From Morella rubra (taxonomy: Eukaryota; Streptophyta; Magnoliopsida; Fagales; Myricaceae): a DNA stretch of 64,000 bases. Each line of letters starts with the position of its first letter. The first letter of the stretch is position 1. This document shows positions 43,304 through 56,166 of the stretch, piece after piece. The stretch lies in NCBI GenBank assembly GCA_003952965.2, contig CM025851.1:27436238-27500237 (forward strand), given 5' to 3'. The translations under genes and the position numbers were made by a program. The notes beneath the pieces are model-generated. The model was not told where the DNA came from. It did not search any database and saw nothing but the letters and a program-made list of their open reading frames with translations.

Positions 43304-46300
43304 ATGCTCCCTTGGTTGGAAAAGACTCGACCTCGAGGCTAACTCTTCATCTTCTTCTTCATGATATGGGGAAAGGTCAGAGACATTAAAGGTTGCTGAA
43401 ACTCCATATTCCCCTGGAAGTTCAATTTTATACGCATTATCACCAATGCGTTGAAGCATCTTGAATGGACCATCGGCTCTAGGTCTAAGCTTAGCATGTC
43501 TTCCTCCTGGAAAATGTTCTTTCCTTAGATGAATCCACACCAAATCACCTTCCTTGAAACTTGCTGGCTTTCGGTGCATGTTGGCTTGCTTCTTGTACTT
43601 CTCAGTTTGCTTGAGAATCCGGTCTCAACTTGTTCATGCAACTTCTTAATCTTCTTCACTCTCTCCTCGGCATCACCACTAAATTGATGAGTAGTAGGAA
43701 GTGGAGCCAAGTCCAAAGGACTAATAGGATTCTGACCATAGACAATCTCAAATAGACTACAACTCATAGTTTGACTAGTGGAACGATTATAAGCAAACTC
43801 GGTTGTGCAAGAATTAAATCCCATTGGCGAATATTTTTACCAACAAAGCTTCTCAATAAATTTCCTAAGCTTCGATTGACAACTTCCATTTGTCCATCAG
43901 TTTGAGGATGACAAGTTGAACTAAATTGCAGATTAGTTCTAAGCTTCCTCCAAAGAGTACGCCAAAAATGACTCATGAACTTCGTATCTCGATCCGATGT
44001 GATAGTCTTTGGAATTCCATGAAGCTAACAACTTCTCGAAAATAGAGATCTGCCACATGAGAAGCATCAAGAGTCTTGCTACAAGGAACAAAATGCGCCA
44101 TCTTTGAATAGCGATCAACAACCACCATAACTGAATCTTTGTTCCTTTGAGTCTTTGGCAAACCCACAACAAAATCCATACTTACATCTTCCCAAGGTGA
44201 ATTAGGAATTGGAAGTGGAGTGTATAACCCGGTATTTTGGCCATGACTCTTGGCAATGTGACAAACTCTACAACGCTCCACATGTCTCATAACATCTCGC
44301 TCCATTTTTGGCCAATAGAAATTTTATTTGATAAGAGAAAGAGTCTTATCTCTACCAAAGTGACCAGCAAGTCCACCACCATGAGCTTCAATGATAATGG
44401 CATTCCTTAAAGAGCATTGTGGAATACACAATTGATTGTCTTTGAAAATATAACCATTTTGTAATAAAAAGGAGTGAGAAGGACCCTTAGAACATTCTTC
44501 CCATACCTTGGTAAAGTAGGGATCCTCCTTGTAAAGCTCTTTCACCACTTCAAAGCCCAAAACATTAACTTGCATAGTAGAAAGCAAGGAATGTCGACGA
44601 CTCAAAGCATCAGCCACTTGATTTTGAACACCCGCCTTATGCTTGAGAACAAAGGAAAATGATTGTAAAAACTCACTCCATTTGGCATGTCGGGAATTGA
44701 GTTTTTGTTGGCTATTCAAATACTTCAAGGCTTCATGATCCGAGAATAAGATGAACTCCTTAGGAAGGAGATAATGACCCAATGATGCAAGGCTCGAACT
44801 GTTAGGCTATGTGGAGCCTGGTTTGTTATATCCGACCTGGATAGTACCCGATTCGACGAGGAGCATTTACGGTTTAAGAAGGGATATTTTCTTGCATTCA
44901 GGGTTAGGGTTTTACGATGTCATACTGTCTTTTGCGCCGTTTCATGTATGCTTGCTGCCTCCTTGTATTTTGCTTGACAACAGTGAAATCTCTGCAACTC
45001 TGTGGATGTACTCACATTGAGGAACCACGTAAATCTCTGTGTCCTTATTCTTGCTCTTCTTTATTTCGTTTCTCACGTTATTCCGCAAGTAGGGAATCGT
45101 ATTTTTCCCAACACCAACAATAGCATAGAATTCTTTGTCATAAGTCAAATATTTTTTGCAAGACTCACTCAACTTTTCACTAAAGAAGTCAATAGGCTTT
45201 CCTTCTTGGCTAAGTACTGCACCAATGCCAACATTAGAAGCGTCACAATCAACTTCGAACAAAATGTCAAAATTTGGCAAGGAAAGGATTGGAGCTTCCG
45301 TCATCTTTCTCTTGATAACTTCAAAACTCTTCTCGGCTTCACTAGTCCACTTGAAAATACCTCCCTTCAAGCACTCGGTGATGGGTGCAATGATAGAGCT
45401 GAATCCTTTGATGAATCTTCGATAAAATGATGCAAGACCATGAAAGCTTCGAATATCATGAATTGACCTCGGTATAGGCCAAGTCGTGATTGCTTCAATC
45501 TTGCTAGGATCCACCTTTATCCCTTCACTAGACACCACATAGCCTAAAAAGATAAGGCTCTCCGTAAAGAAATGACATTTCTTCAAATTGGCAAACAACT
45601 TTTGCTCCCGTAGAGTTGTGAACACTTGCTGAAGATGTTCCAAGTGTTGCTCCTTATGCTTGCTTGTACACCAAGATATCATCAAAGTAGACAACAATAA
45701 AATGCCCAATAAAAGATTTAAAGACATGATTCATAAGGCGCATGAAGGTGTAGGAGCATTAGAAAGCCCAAAAGGCATAACCATCCACTCATAAAGACCA
45801 TCTCGAGTTTTGAAAGCGGTCTTCCATTCATCTCCCGGCCTCATTCGAATTTGATGATAACCACTTCGAAGATCTATCTTTAAAAAGATAGAAGTACCGT
45901 GAAGTTGGTCAAGAAGATCATCAAGGCGAGGAATAGGAAAGCGATATTTGATGGTAATCTTGTTCACCGCTCTACTATCAACACACATCCACATGTTCCA
46001 TCCTTCTTTGGTACAAGAAGTGCGGGGACAATACAAGGACTCATGCTTTCTTTCACCAAACCTTTAGCCAAAAGCTCCCCAACTTGCCTTTGCAATTCTT
46101 CATTCTCCTTAGGACTCATCCTATAGGCTGCTTTGTTTGGAATGATGGAACCCGGTACAAGATCAATGCAATGTTGAATGTCTCTCATAGGAGGGAGACC
46201 ATATGGAATTTCTTCGGGAATGACATCAAGGAATTCCTCAAGAAGAGATTGCATAATAAGAGGTGGTTCATTCAATTCTTCATTTTCTTCCATCACCACA

Positions 46301-47942
46301 AGAGCACAAACTTCGTTAGAACACACCAACTCCTTCTCAACATCACATATAGAGAGTAAATTATTTCCCTCTCCTTTATAAGGTTTGGGAGATCTCTCCA
46401 ATCGCAAAGGACCCAAAATGATCCTTACTCCATCTTTAACAAAATCATAAGTATTCTTGAAACCGTCATGAATAGCTTTTCTATTATATTGCCATGGTCT
46501 ACCTAGAAGTAAATGGCAAGCATCCATAGGCACAACATCACATAATACTTCATCTTTGTAATTCTTGCCAATAGAAAATTGAACAAGAGTGCATTTATTT
46601 ACCTTCACCTCGTTTCCTTTTCGAAACCACGTAAGCTTGTAAGGTTGAGGATGAGGTTGTGTCTTAAGTTTCAACTTCTTCACCATGTCTTCAGCCACCA
46701 CATTCTCACAACTTCCACCATCAATGATAATATCACAAACTTTGCCATGGGAAGTGCATCTTGTTTGAAAGATGTTTGTCCGTAGCCATTCATCACAATC
46801 TTCATGGATTGAACTCAAACTTCTTCGAACAACAAGTGATTCTCCAATGTCGGCATAAGTGACATTGTCATTTTCCTTTTTTTGACATCTTCTCTGTTGG
46901 TTCTTCTTCATCACCTTCGTCCATCCATTCTTCTTCAATAAGAGTCACCACTTTGCGGTTTGGACAATCAGAAGCAATATGACCAAATCCTTGGCATTTG
47001 AAGCACTTGAGAATTAGGATTTTGGCGAATTGAACTTGGTCCTCCTTCATTCTTCGGGAGTTGAGGAGTTGCTTTTTTGCTGAAAACTTTGGTGCTGAAA
47101 TTTTAGGGACTAAAGAGCTCCCTCGGTTGGAATGAGCATCCTTTGCTCCAAATTGTGGCCTACTTCCATGAGCCTCCTTTTGTTGCTTTTCCACCTTCAT
47201 TGCTAGCTTCACAACATCATTGTAAGTCCAATATGGTTGTAATTGGACAATATTGTCAATCTCCAATCTTAGCCCACCAAGATAGCGAGCGATAGTTTGC
47301 TCTTCCGGCTCTGCCACATCACACTTCATCATGAGATGATCGAACTCCGCAGTATATTCTTCCACCGAAAGATCATTTTGCTTGAAATTATGGAACTTAA
47401 GAAAAATATCTTGTCGGTAATTATCCGGCAAAAATTTTTGCTTAAGAACTTTTCTCATCTTTTCCCATGTAGCAATACGACTTCTTCCTTCTCGAGCACG
47501 TGCTTCTTTAAATTCTCCCACCATAGAGAAGCATATTTCTTCAACTTCAATACAATAAGCTTCACCTTTCTTTCTTCCGGCACCTCCTTATAATCAAAGA
47601 TCCGCTCCACCGAATGTAACCAATCAAGAAACTCGTCCGGCTGCATCCTTCCTTCGAACTCAGAGATATCAACTCTCACATCAAGTTGATCTCGTTGAAC
47701 TTCATGGTTTTTTTGATTATGACGACGATGATGATGAACATGTTCCTCCGATGATGCTTCACTTCGATCACGATAGAAAGGATTCTCATTCTCATGATAA
47801 GAATCAAAAGGCTCATAATGCTCAAGACATTGCTGAAGTTGTTGTAATTGTCTCCTAGATCTGCAATTTCAACATCATGGAGATCTCTTTCACGAGCTGG
47901 AGGAGAGTCAACATTTGGCCCACGACGACGACGACCTACCAT
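43268..47942 (-). pseudogene. Gag-pol of the second Gypsy, frameshifted
   Basis: On the minus strand: Gag (FLDWLHSVERIFDYKEVPEE, DLSVEEYTAEFDHLMMKCDV; 47700-47150), CCHC knuckle (CFKCQGFGHIASDCP, about 46990), protease (DIIIDGGSCENVVAEDM, about 46740), reverse transcriptase ([46 protein letters not shown]; 46130-45200), RNase H (PIDFFSEKLSESCKKYLTYD, DHEALKYLNSQQKLNSRHAK), integrase zinc finger and core ([54 protein letters not shown]; 44305-43764) and a C-terminal segment to 43268. About eight frame changes, plus a solo LTR at 44800-45113, interrupt it. Confidence 0.93.
44800..45113. mobile_element. 314-bp solo LTR (or TRIM LTR) inside the second Gypsy
   Basis: Interrupts the RNase H segment between AIV and RALHHWGHY. 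Runs TGTTAGGCTATGTGGAGCC to tatttttcccaaca. Flanks are cgaac (44795-44799) and ccaac (45114-45118), a 5-bp duplication with one change. No coding sequence is present, and it is unlike the other LTRs in the window. Confidence 0.8.
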
Positions 47943-47953
47943 GACAACCAAAA

Positions 47954-47965
47954 GCTCTGATACCA
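47954..47965 (-). promoter_or_regulatory. tRNA primer-binding site of the second Gypsy
   Basis: Minus strand TGGTATCAGAGC, two bases inside the 5' LTR; primer tRNA-iMet. Confidence 0.93.
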
Positions 47966-47967
47966 CT

Positions 47968-48777
47968 TGATACCGGGATTAACCGGGGAAAGCGCGGGAC
48001 ACCTCGGGAGCACCTCGGGCTGGTTGGAATGAGAGAAATGGACACCTCAGAAATAGTAATGGGGACCTCAGGAAGCGATAACCCGGGATAGAAAGACACA
48101 TCGGGATAGTAATGAGATGTCAGAATTTTGTATTGGTATTTCGGATGTTTGTGGGAACATCAGGAAAGCTCTCAGAAACACATTCTAACTCACACACTCG
48201 GATAGATAAGCTCACCACCCAGGTAGAACACAAAGGGATACAGAAATCACCACCCAATGTAATCCAACACGGGATACAGAGCAAGAAACTCGCACCTATC
48301 GGAATCCACCGAAGGATAAGAGTTTGTAGAAGAAATCTTCTTCAAAGTAGGATATAAACACTCAAAATCTCTGTCTTTTTTCCACTACTAGAGAAGGGTT
48401 TAAATAGCAAAGCTTGGAACAACCCTCCAAGCATGAGTAAATGAGAAATACATCTTCCAAAATATTAATTGAGACTTAGGAAATATAAAAGACTCTTAAG
48501 GAAATGAAAGACACTTTGAAAAACCAAAAGAACAAGCTAAAAATAGCAAACTCGTCCAAAATTCGCTAGACCTTGGAATTAGTTGCCAGTCTGACCTCTT
48601 TGGAGTAAGTTTACCATAATTTCATCTAGAAAACTCCAAACTGTACGTTGTTTGATGCGTTGGAAACTAGACTCATAGAGCTTTCCAACAAGTTATAGGT
48701 CGAATAGAAACCCTTCATAAATCATTACAGACTTTCATTTCAATCTCAACCTTTTGTGCTTACCACACCTGTGTCAA
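47968..48777 (-). repeat. 5' LTR of the second Gypsy
   Basis: Match to 42474-43303 with scattered substitutions and short deletions. Confidence 0.92.
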
Positions 48778-48782
48778 CTACA

Positions 48783-48923
48783 ACTCCGGTATTGACTATT
48801 CTTAATTTTAATGAAATTTTTGTCGAAGAAACCGAAGCTTCAGATGCAGGCATTGGAGCTGTATTGTCCCAAGATGTTGACCAGTGACATTTTTAAGTAG
48901 AGCCTTGGGCCCAAGAAAGAAAG
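48783..48923 (+). pseudogene. Chromovirus RT/RNase H fragment, second part
   Basis: LTILNFNEIFVEETEASDAG then IGAVLSQD and, after a stop, a SRALGPRK-like segment (agccttgggcccaagaaag). It is cut by CACTA-B; RNase H resumes at 60301. Confidence 0.85.
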
Positions 48924-49109
48924 CACTACAAAAAAATTGACTTTTAGTGACAAAAATTTTGTCACTAAAAGTCAATATTTCGTCACTAAAAGTATTAGTG
49001 ACGAAATTTTTTCGTCACTAGCTCTGTCAACGAATGAGCATCACGAAATGTATTTCGTGATGAAACCCGAATTTCATCATGGAAAGTTTTTAGTGACGGA
49101 AATTTTTCG

Positions 49110-49670
49110 TTACTAAATTTACTGATCGATCGGTAATTGTGACGATCGGTCGGTGAAAACGAAGTGATGGATCGGTTGGAAAGGCGATCGATCGGTATAC
49201 ATTTGAGATGATCGAACGGTACATATTGATATCGATCGGTTACATTTTGGTGATTGATCGACACATTTAAACGATCGCACGGTAAGAAATAGACGATCGA
49301 TCGCTTCAGCAATGACGATCGGACGCTTTATATAAGCTATCGATCACTTAAGTAGCACGATCGATCGTTATGCCATGGACGATCGGTCGTTTAATTCAGC
49401 GATGGAACGTTGATTTATGAACCGATCGATCGGTGATATTTGACAATCGATCGTTTTTGTAGGAGAATCGATCGTCTATTTCTCCACCGATCGGTCGCTT
49501 ATAGTACTGACTGATCGCTTGCACATAGACGATCGATCGTTTATTTTACTGATCGATCAGTAATTTTGTCATTTTAATATTAGCGATCGAACAGTTTATT
49601 GGACGATCGATCGGTTGAACAACAACCGATCGATCGCTGAATATGCCGATCGAACGGTGGTAACAGAATC
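49110..49670. repeat. CGATCGATCG subterminal array, left end of CACTA-B
   Basis: Dense copies of cgatcgatcg and one-base variants in both orientations, spaced about 20-30 bp apart. Confidence 0.88.
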
Positions 49671-49833
49671 ATTTTTTTTTTGTTTTAAACAATAATAATA
49701 AAAAAAATATTATATAACACGTACATTTTATAATAATAATACAATACTCACATTAATAAACATCAATAATAACATATAGTGATCCATAATTAAATCGAAA
49801 ATAATATCGTAATAATACATAATTAAAAAGTTA

Positions 49834-50453
49834 TTACAATATACATGCATCTACCTTTTTGAACCCCCAAACTGGCTGAATAGTCGCTTTGACATGTCGC
49901 TCATTTTCTTCTCCATTACAGAGGACATTTTCTTCTCCAGTTCCTTCGATATTTCTGCCCGTAAGCGCTCTTGCTCCTTTCGCATGCGCTCTTGTTCCTG
50001 TTGCATGCGCTCCTCGTGCTCCACTCGCATGCGCTCTTGCTCCCTTTTCATGCGCTCCTCCTGCTCCAACCGGATGCCTGCTCCACCCGCTGCTCCTCAC
50101 GGTGGTCCCTCAGCGTGGCCTCCATCTCAGCTTGCTTCTTCGCAAATTCTTGCAAGTCTTTTTCTCTAGCAGCTCTCATCGCTTCTATCTCATCCCTTGC
50201 CTTCGCTAGCTGGTGTTGTAGATCAGAAGACTGTGTAGTTAAAGTTGATGAAGGCGGAGGCTTAACTGCCCGTCCTAATCCCCGAACATATCCTAACTTC
50301 TTGCCCAATATCTCGGAATATACTTCAATTTCGTGTAAGTCTTCCCTTCTAAATCACACTGGCGCTGGAAGGCATCCATCCGTTCCTGAAAAAATGACAA
50401 TAATTACCAGAAACATTAAAGTAGATAAACTATACATAAATTACATAAAGTAG
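49834..50453 (-). pseudogene. CACTA-B C-terminal coiled-coil segment
   Basis: Minus strand: YSEI-like start, GKKLGYVRGLGRAVKPPPSS, LAKARDEIEAMRAAREKDLQ, then a frame change and an E/R/Q-rich heptad-like stretch (MEQEERMKREQERMRVEHEE, RLRAEISKELEKKMSSV) ending SQFGGSKR. The repetitive agcgcatg units explain several long false frames on the opposite strand. Confidence 0.75.
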
Positions 50454-50699
50454 ATTAAAATGAAAGCGACTTACATAAATTTCTCTCGCTCCTTCCGAGG
50501 TCCAAATCCCATCTTTGTTTGTATAATTCTTTTTATATAGCTCTGCAGGATTGATATTGCCGCTTTCTTGATTTTTCTACATGACAATAGCATAAAGTTA
50601 TTGACAAACAATATCAATAAAGTCTAAGATTTAGTTGTTAACTTACCATGCAAGCTCGTGTGCGCTGGAACGAGCGCGAACCAGCAGCGTGGTTCACAG

Positions 50700-53357
50700 T
50701 CAACTTTGATCTATTCTTCTTATTTTGCTCGCTTCGTTTTTGCGATATTTTAAGTAATTAAATATTAAAAGAATGTAATATTTAAGCAACGGGTTTTTGT
50801 AATCACGTACCATAAATGCTTCCCTGGTGAACAGATCGCATAACTCCTTCCACTGTTCTTCTGTGGTATCAGGGTGCGGCTTCAGCAACGCCGCCTCTTT
50901 ACTCGGGAACTTCTTAAAATACGCATGCATTCGGTTGCGGTGCGTTTGACATGCTGTCATCATAGTCTCGACCACCGTCCTCACATCCTCAAAATGTCGA
51001 ACACTCATTCTCAATATACGCTTCTGCAATCGACCCTTCGGGCGAGACTTATTTTTCACATTCCGTTTCGAGCGACCCATCAACCGTTCAACTGGATACA
51101 TCCATCTGTATTGTACTGGTCTAGCAAGCATTGCTTCGCGCGGTAAGTGGACCGCCAAATGCATCATTATTGTAAAAAAAGCGGGTGGAAAAATCATTTC
51201 CAACTTGCATAAAATTATCCCGATATCTTCTGACATCCTCTGCAATACAGAAATCTTCAACGTACGAGAACACAACTCTCGAAAAAAACAAACATAATTC
51301 AGTCACTGCGCCACACACGTCTTCCTTCAACAACCCTCGATCATCACTGGAAGAACCCTCTGCAAGAACACATGACAATCATGACTTTTCATTCCAGAAA
51401 CCTTCAACTCATCTAGATTCACACAACGTGAAATCTCAGCTGCATAACCATCGGGGAACCTCACTTCTTTTAACCACTCACAGGCCCTCCTTCGCTCTTC
51501 CCGAATTAAAGTATACACCGCTTGAGGCATCAATTCAACCCGACCGTCATGCACTAAGTGCAAGTCTTTTTTGACCCCCATTTCAGCTAAATCTCTACGT
51601 GCACCCGCTGAATCTCTGGTCTTGAACTCGATATTCATCACCGTCCCAATCACGTTGTCACATATGTTCTTCTCGATGTGCATCACGTCCAAGTTATGCC
51701 GTAACCCTAATGTACTCCAATACGACAGTTGGAAAAATATGCTCTTCTTCGTCCAATTCAAACGTTCTGACAATTGTTTCTTCTTTCCCCTATTCTTCCC
51801 TGACGCTTTACCAAAGATAGTCTCCTCGACATGCGTCAATTGTTCCAATATGTCCTCACCAGTTAACTCCTCAGGCGGAAGTCTATGTTCTTCTTTCCCA
51901 TCGAACGTATCCACATCATATCTCCATGCATGCCCTGGTGTCAAATATCTCCTATGACCCATATAACACATTCTTCTCCGTGCTTCAACCACTTATAGTC
52001 AGTGTCTAAATTACACATTGGACATGCCAACTTCCCTTTGGTACTCCATCCAGATAAATTGGCATATGCTGAAAAATCATTTATGGTCCACATCAAAGCT
52101 GCATGCATCTTAAATGTCGTCCCATCTAAAGCGTCATGTGTCTCAACTCCATCTTCCCATAGTTGTTTCAACTCTTCCACTAAGGGTCGAAGATATACAT
52201 CTATATCATTTCCCGGTGACTTTCGACCCGGAATCAAAGAGTCATTAGTGAAAATGGGACCTTCATACACCTCCATGGGGTAAATTATATGGAAACACAA
52301 CGACCGGCCAAATACTGTATGCATTGCTCATGTTTCCGAATGGATTAAACCCATCAGAAGCAAGACCAAGGCGGACGTTGCGGGCATCTTGAGCAAACCA
52401 ACGTGGTCCTTATCAAAATTCTTCCAAACCAATGAATCTGCAGGATGCCTCAAACTCTCCCCATCATCGACCCGTTTTTCCTTATGCCATCTCATGTCAA
52501 TTGCTACATCTTTTGTGGTAAACAAACGTTTAAGTCTAGGGATTAAAGGGAAATGACGCAACACTTTTCTGGGAATTCGATTGCGCAAATCATTTTCGAA
52601 TTTCCACCGAGACACCCCACATATCGGACATCTGTCTAACTCACTGTTTTCCTTCCAAAACAACACACAATCATTCTGACATGCATGGATTTATCGTAAC
52701 TAAACCCAAGATCCTTTCGCAATTGTTTCGCCTCGTAATACGATCTCGGTAACGTCTCCCCCTCTGCAACGCCTCCTTAATCAACTGTAATATCATATCA
52801 AATGCCTTAACCGACAACTTATTCTCGACTTCACATGCAACAACCGGACCGTAAATGACAACTTACTAAACTTGGTACATCCAGGATACAATTCATGTTC
52901 TGCCTCTTCCCATAATTATTAAGTGGTGTCGAAGCCTTCGGTCCCCAAGTGGGGGTTTCCTTAATATTAGGGTTCTCCGTTTCAACCCTTGCCGCCCCAC
53001 CATCTAATCCGGCACGAACATCGGTTAACATTTCCTCCATTCTATCAGAGTTATCTCCCTCTAAATCATCATCACTATATGGTAAGCTCGCACCGGACTC
53101 TTGACTCAACTTTGAAGTAAGTTGAATACCCTCCCCGTGAAACACCCATACTTATAGCTCACATCAAACCCATTAATGTATATATGATCTTCCATTTTAT
53201 CCAACACTTGAAACACTACATTTCTGCACTTCCGACACGGACATCTGATCTGACCCTGAGAGTCTACACAACAAGCAACCATACTGAAAAACCCACGGAC
53301 CCCCTCCGCATACTTTTCACCAAACCAATTTTTCTCGTAAACCCAACTTTTATCCAT
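50700..53357 (-). pseudogene. CACTA-B transposase remnant (TNP2 family) with internal deletion
   Basis: ATG at 53357: MDKSWVYEKNWFGEKYAEGV, IRCPCRKCRNVVFQVLDKME (transposase-associated domain, 53357-53160). Then CPICGVSRWKFENDLRNRIP (52650-52580), LACPMCNLDTDYKWLKHG (about 52025-51975), a 221-codon open TNP2 core (51992-51327; TPGHAWRYDVDTFDGKEEHR, RHNLDVMHIEKNICDNVIGT) and DUF4218 (HLAVHLPREAMLARPVQYRW, MYPVERLMG; 51275-51030). At about 50995 it jumps directly into the Ptta/En/Spm segment (EDVRTVVETMMTACQTHRNR, KEAALLKPHPDTTEEQWKEL). CACTA-1 has about 1.07 kb more here, including DUF4216. Stops and shifts occur, but long stretches remain open. Confidence 0.88.
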
Positions 53358-54727
53358 CGCCACCAATCTAAAAAAATACACAAATTAAGTAATTCATAAA
53401 CACCCAATCATTGTAACTTGACTTTAAGCCCAGCTGATAGGTCCTATCCCATTCAAGATTGTGCATTTGGAGTTGAACATCAGTTCAACTTGTGTCCATC
53501 CATACCTCGAAAAAATTCGGCAGCATCTCCCCCAGTCCCCAAGTACACGCACCAGCGTTGGAGGCAAACGTCATCAACGATAGTTGTATGACGTCATACA
53601 CCAATGCTAGTAGTATACCCAGAAGACAAAAGGTAGATGATACCGAATTTCCTCCAAGACTGGACAGGACACAAGTACCGAACTCGTCCAACCACGAAAA
53701 CACAATCTCAAACTGTCCATATTTGGACAATTCAAGGGTTATTATGCGATATTTTATCGCGTCTTAACCCTTGAACGGGTCTAAGGGTACACACATTATA
53801 TCCCAAAAATAAACTCAAACATAACAAGTCAAAAACACTCCAATATTCATCCTCCATGCTTCTCAAACTCCATAATTTATTTCCAGAACTCAAGCACTTC
53901 AATAATCAAACATTCAATATAAAGCTCAAATATTATACATGTATCACTATTAAAAAAAACACTCCTATAATCATCCTCCAGTCTTCTCAAACTTCATGAT
54001 TCATTTCCAGAACTCAAGCACTTCAATAATTAAACATGAAAATAGAATAAATACTACACAAGGTCAATAACTTGCAATCTGCCCAAACCAGCGATCGATC
54101 GATACTATAGATGATCAATCGGTTTTAAGACCGATCGATCATCATTATATAGATGATCGATCGCTGAACCTCATCTAACACACGATCGATCATCAGAATG
54201 TGGTGATCGATCGTGACTAACCCAGATCGACAAAACAGCTTGCCAGGCCTCCCACACACTCAAATCCACGCCCAAAATACTCACAAATCATCCTCATGCA
54301 ATACTAATTCTAATATACATATTAAAAATACTCTAATAAGCTCTAATCATCACAAATCCAATCCACAATACCCACAAATAGACAAATAAAAATAACACCA
54401 AATAACCAACGAAATCATTCATAAATCGTAGTGTAGGTTGATTCAATTACCTTTTGCACGAAATGTAGACCAAAACGAACCAAATCCACACCAAAATCTC
54501 ACAAATGTCGCCCAAATTTTTCAATATTCACCCGGTTAAAAAACCAATGAATTTGAGCTTGGGCTTAACCTTAAGCACTTCTAAACACTCTTACAACTAA
54601 AAGGACGGTATTTTGACAAAATTGAAGGGAAAAATAGCTCCTTCCCGCGAGTCTCTAGTTTCCTCCTTGCCGTGGGTGTGTTTTTGCTTCTCACCCACGA
54701 CTTTAGAGCATTCTCGCATTTCAAGCG
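53358..54727. other. CACTA-B upstream region of the transposase
   Basis: The likely promoter/leader, or introns of the transposase transcript. It contains a short CGATCGATCG cluster (54085-54235). Minus-strand frames such as 53485-53730 are not recognisable as a domain. Confidence 0.45.
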
Positions 54728-56166
54728 TGAGAGGTCAAAAACAACCCAAGAGGGGGGGTGAATTGGGTTTTATAAAACTTTTCTCCCTTTTTCTTTTAAA
54801 CCCAATAGGCTAAGGAACCGATCTAAGGAGCACAAAATAAATCTATTTAATCAAGGACTAATATAGAGAATGAAAGAAAAGACAAACAAGTGCAACAAAT
54901 AAATGGAGATAAGGATAGAGAGATGACACCGTGTCTTTTAGGTGGTTCGGCCAACACTTGCCTATGTCCACCCCCAAGGCTATTGACTTCCTTGGGCTTC
55001 CTTCACTATTTTCCAAATAGTAAGTACACCTTAGCTTCACGGGTGCTAAGTAACCTTTACAAAGTGTTTTCGAGCTTACACTTTAACTCACTCTCTCAAA
55101 TCCTCACAACCTAGAGGATTTCTTCTACATAACAAGTAGGACAAGTGTTTTTCACAAACACTCACGTGTTTTTCAAGAATGGGTACAAAGAGAATCTTAG
55201 TAAAAGCTCTTTAAGCTGAATAAACAAGTGTGAGGTACTGAGGTGTGCAAAGAGACAAGATTTGCAAGAGAGCTACAGTATTTGCAGGTGGGAGTACGAG
55301 CTTTTTGGATGGTGGAGCTTCCTTTCTCTTTGAAAGCTTTTTCTCTCTCTAGAAATTAGGGCAAGTGTTAATGGCGCAACCTCTTGTCTTTTCTCTCTCC
55401 ATCTTCTTCTATTTAAAGCTTCTAGGGCACCAAGGGTCTTCTTGTAAAGCTTGAGTGCCGTTGGAGGTCATTTGAGACATTTGGATACCTTTTTGAATAA
55501 GTTGACGTTGCTCAAAGAAATCTGCAAAATAAGACAATGTGTTGACACATGTGGTATGTGCTGACACATTGAACTTTGCCAAGAGAAAAGGAGTCTCAGG
55601 TGTTAGTTCAATGTGTCGACACAAATGTGTCGACACTTGGTGTGGGCTTCCAGCTTAGCCGCGTGCCTTGTGAGCAAACTTTGAATGGCGGGACACTTTG
55701 TGTCGACACTGGTGTCAAATGTCGACACTTCCGACACGCCAAAAAAATCACTTTGAATGGCCTGAAAAGCAACCTTTCGGGAGATAGTGCAATGTGTCGA
55801 CACTTACAATGTGTCGACAATACTTAGCCAAAAAAATTTTGAATGGCCTTTAGATAGTGCAATGTGTCGACACTGCTGTGTCGACACTTCCAACACTTAG
55901 TCACAAAAAAATGTTCTTTAACAAGAGCTGTCCCAATTCAATCATTCTCAAAACCATTTATAATGAAAAGATGATCATTTAACAAGTACAATGAAGATCA
56001 AGTAGCTTAGAGAGAATTTTTAAAGAGAGAAACAATGATACTTGACAAAAATCCTTTTAAGAGAAAGGATTGATAATTGTAAAATCTAAAGTCCTTAAAA
56101 ACTTAGAGACTTTGTTATCATCAAAATCAATTGAAGATTGTTTGTAAAAACAACCTTGGGCTAACA
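54728..56166 (-). mobile_element. Solo LTR of the Copia LTR family inside CACTA-B
   Basis: Minus strand TGTTAGCCCAAGGTTG to gacctctca. Perfect 5-bp duplication aagcg (54723-54727 and 56167-56171). It shares the ends, the gccaaccacctaaa-type block and the regulatory stretch with the LTRs at 28819 and 36856, but has more gtgtcgacac palindromes (55545-55890). No internal region is present. Confidence 0.93.

Larger units (their letters stand above)
42474..48777 (-). mobile_element. Second Ty3/Gypsy element (CRM-like), 6.3 kb, inside the chromovirus
   Basis: LTRs 42474-43303 and 47968-48777. Perfect 5-bp duplication actac (42469-42473 and 48778-48782). PBS 47954-47965. Gag starts close to the PBS at 47942, and the polyprotein frame reads some 36 bases into the 3' LTR. 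That overlap, plus the C-terminal text GDLVWIHLRKEHFPGGRHAK and GVSATFNVSDLSPY, points to the CRM (centromeric-type) lineage. Many frameshifts make it defective. Confidence 0.92.

Noticed and set aside
44811..45430. Plus-strand frames in the second Gypsy
   Set aside because: They mix solo-LTR sequence with the antisense of the reverse transcriptase.
49894..50453. Long plus-strand frames rich in A, P, C, L
   Set aside because: Antisense of the repetitive coiled-coil tail of the CACTA-B gene, produced by its regular codon repeats.
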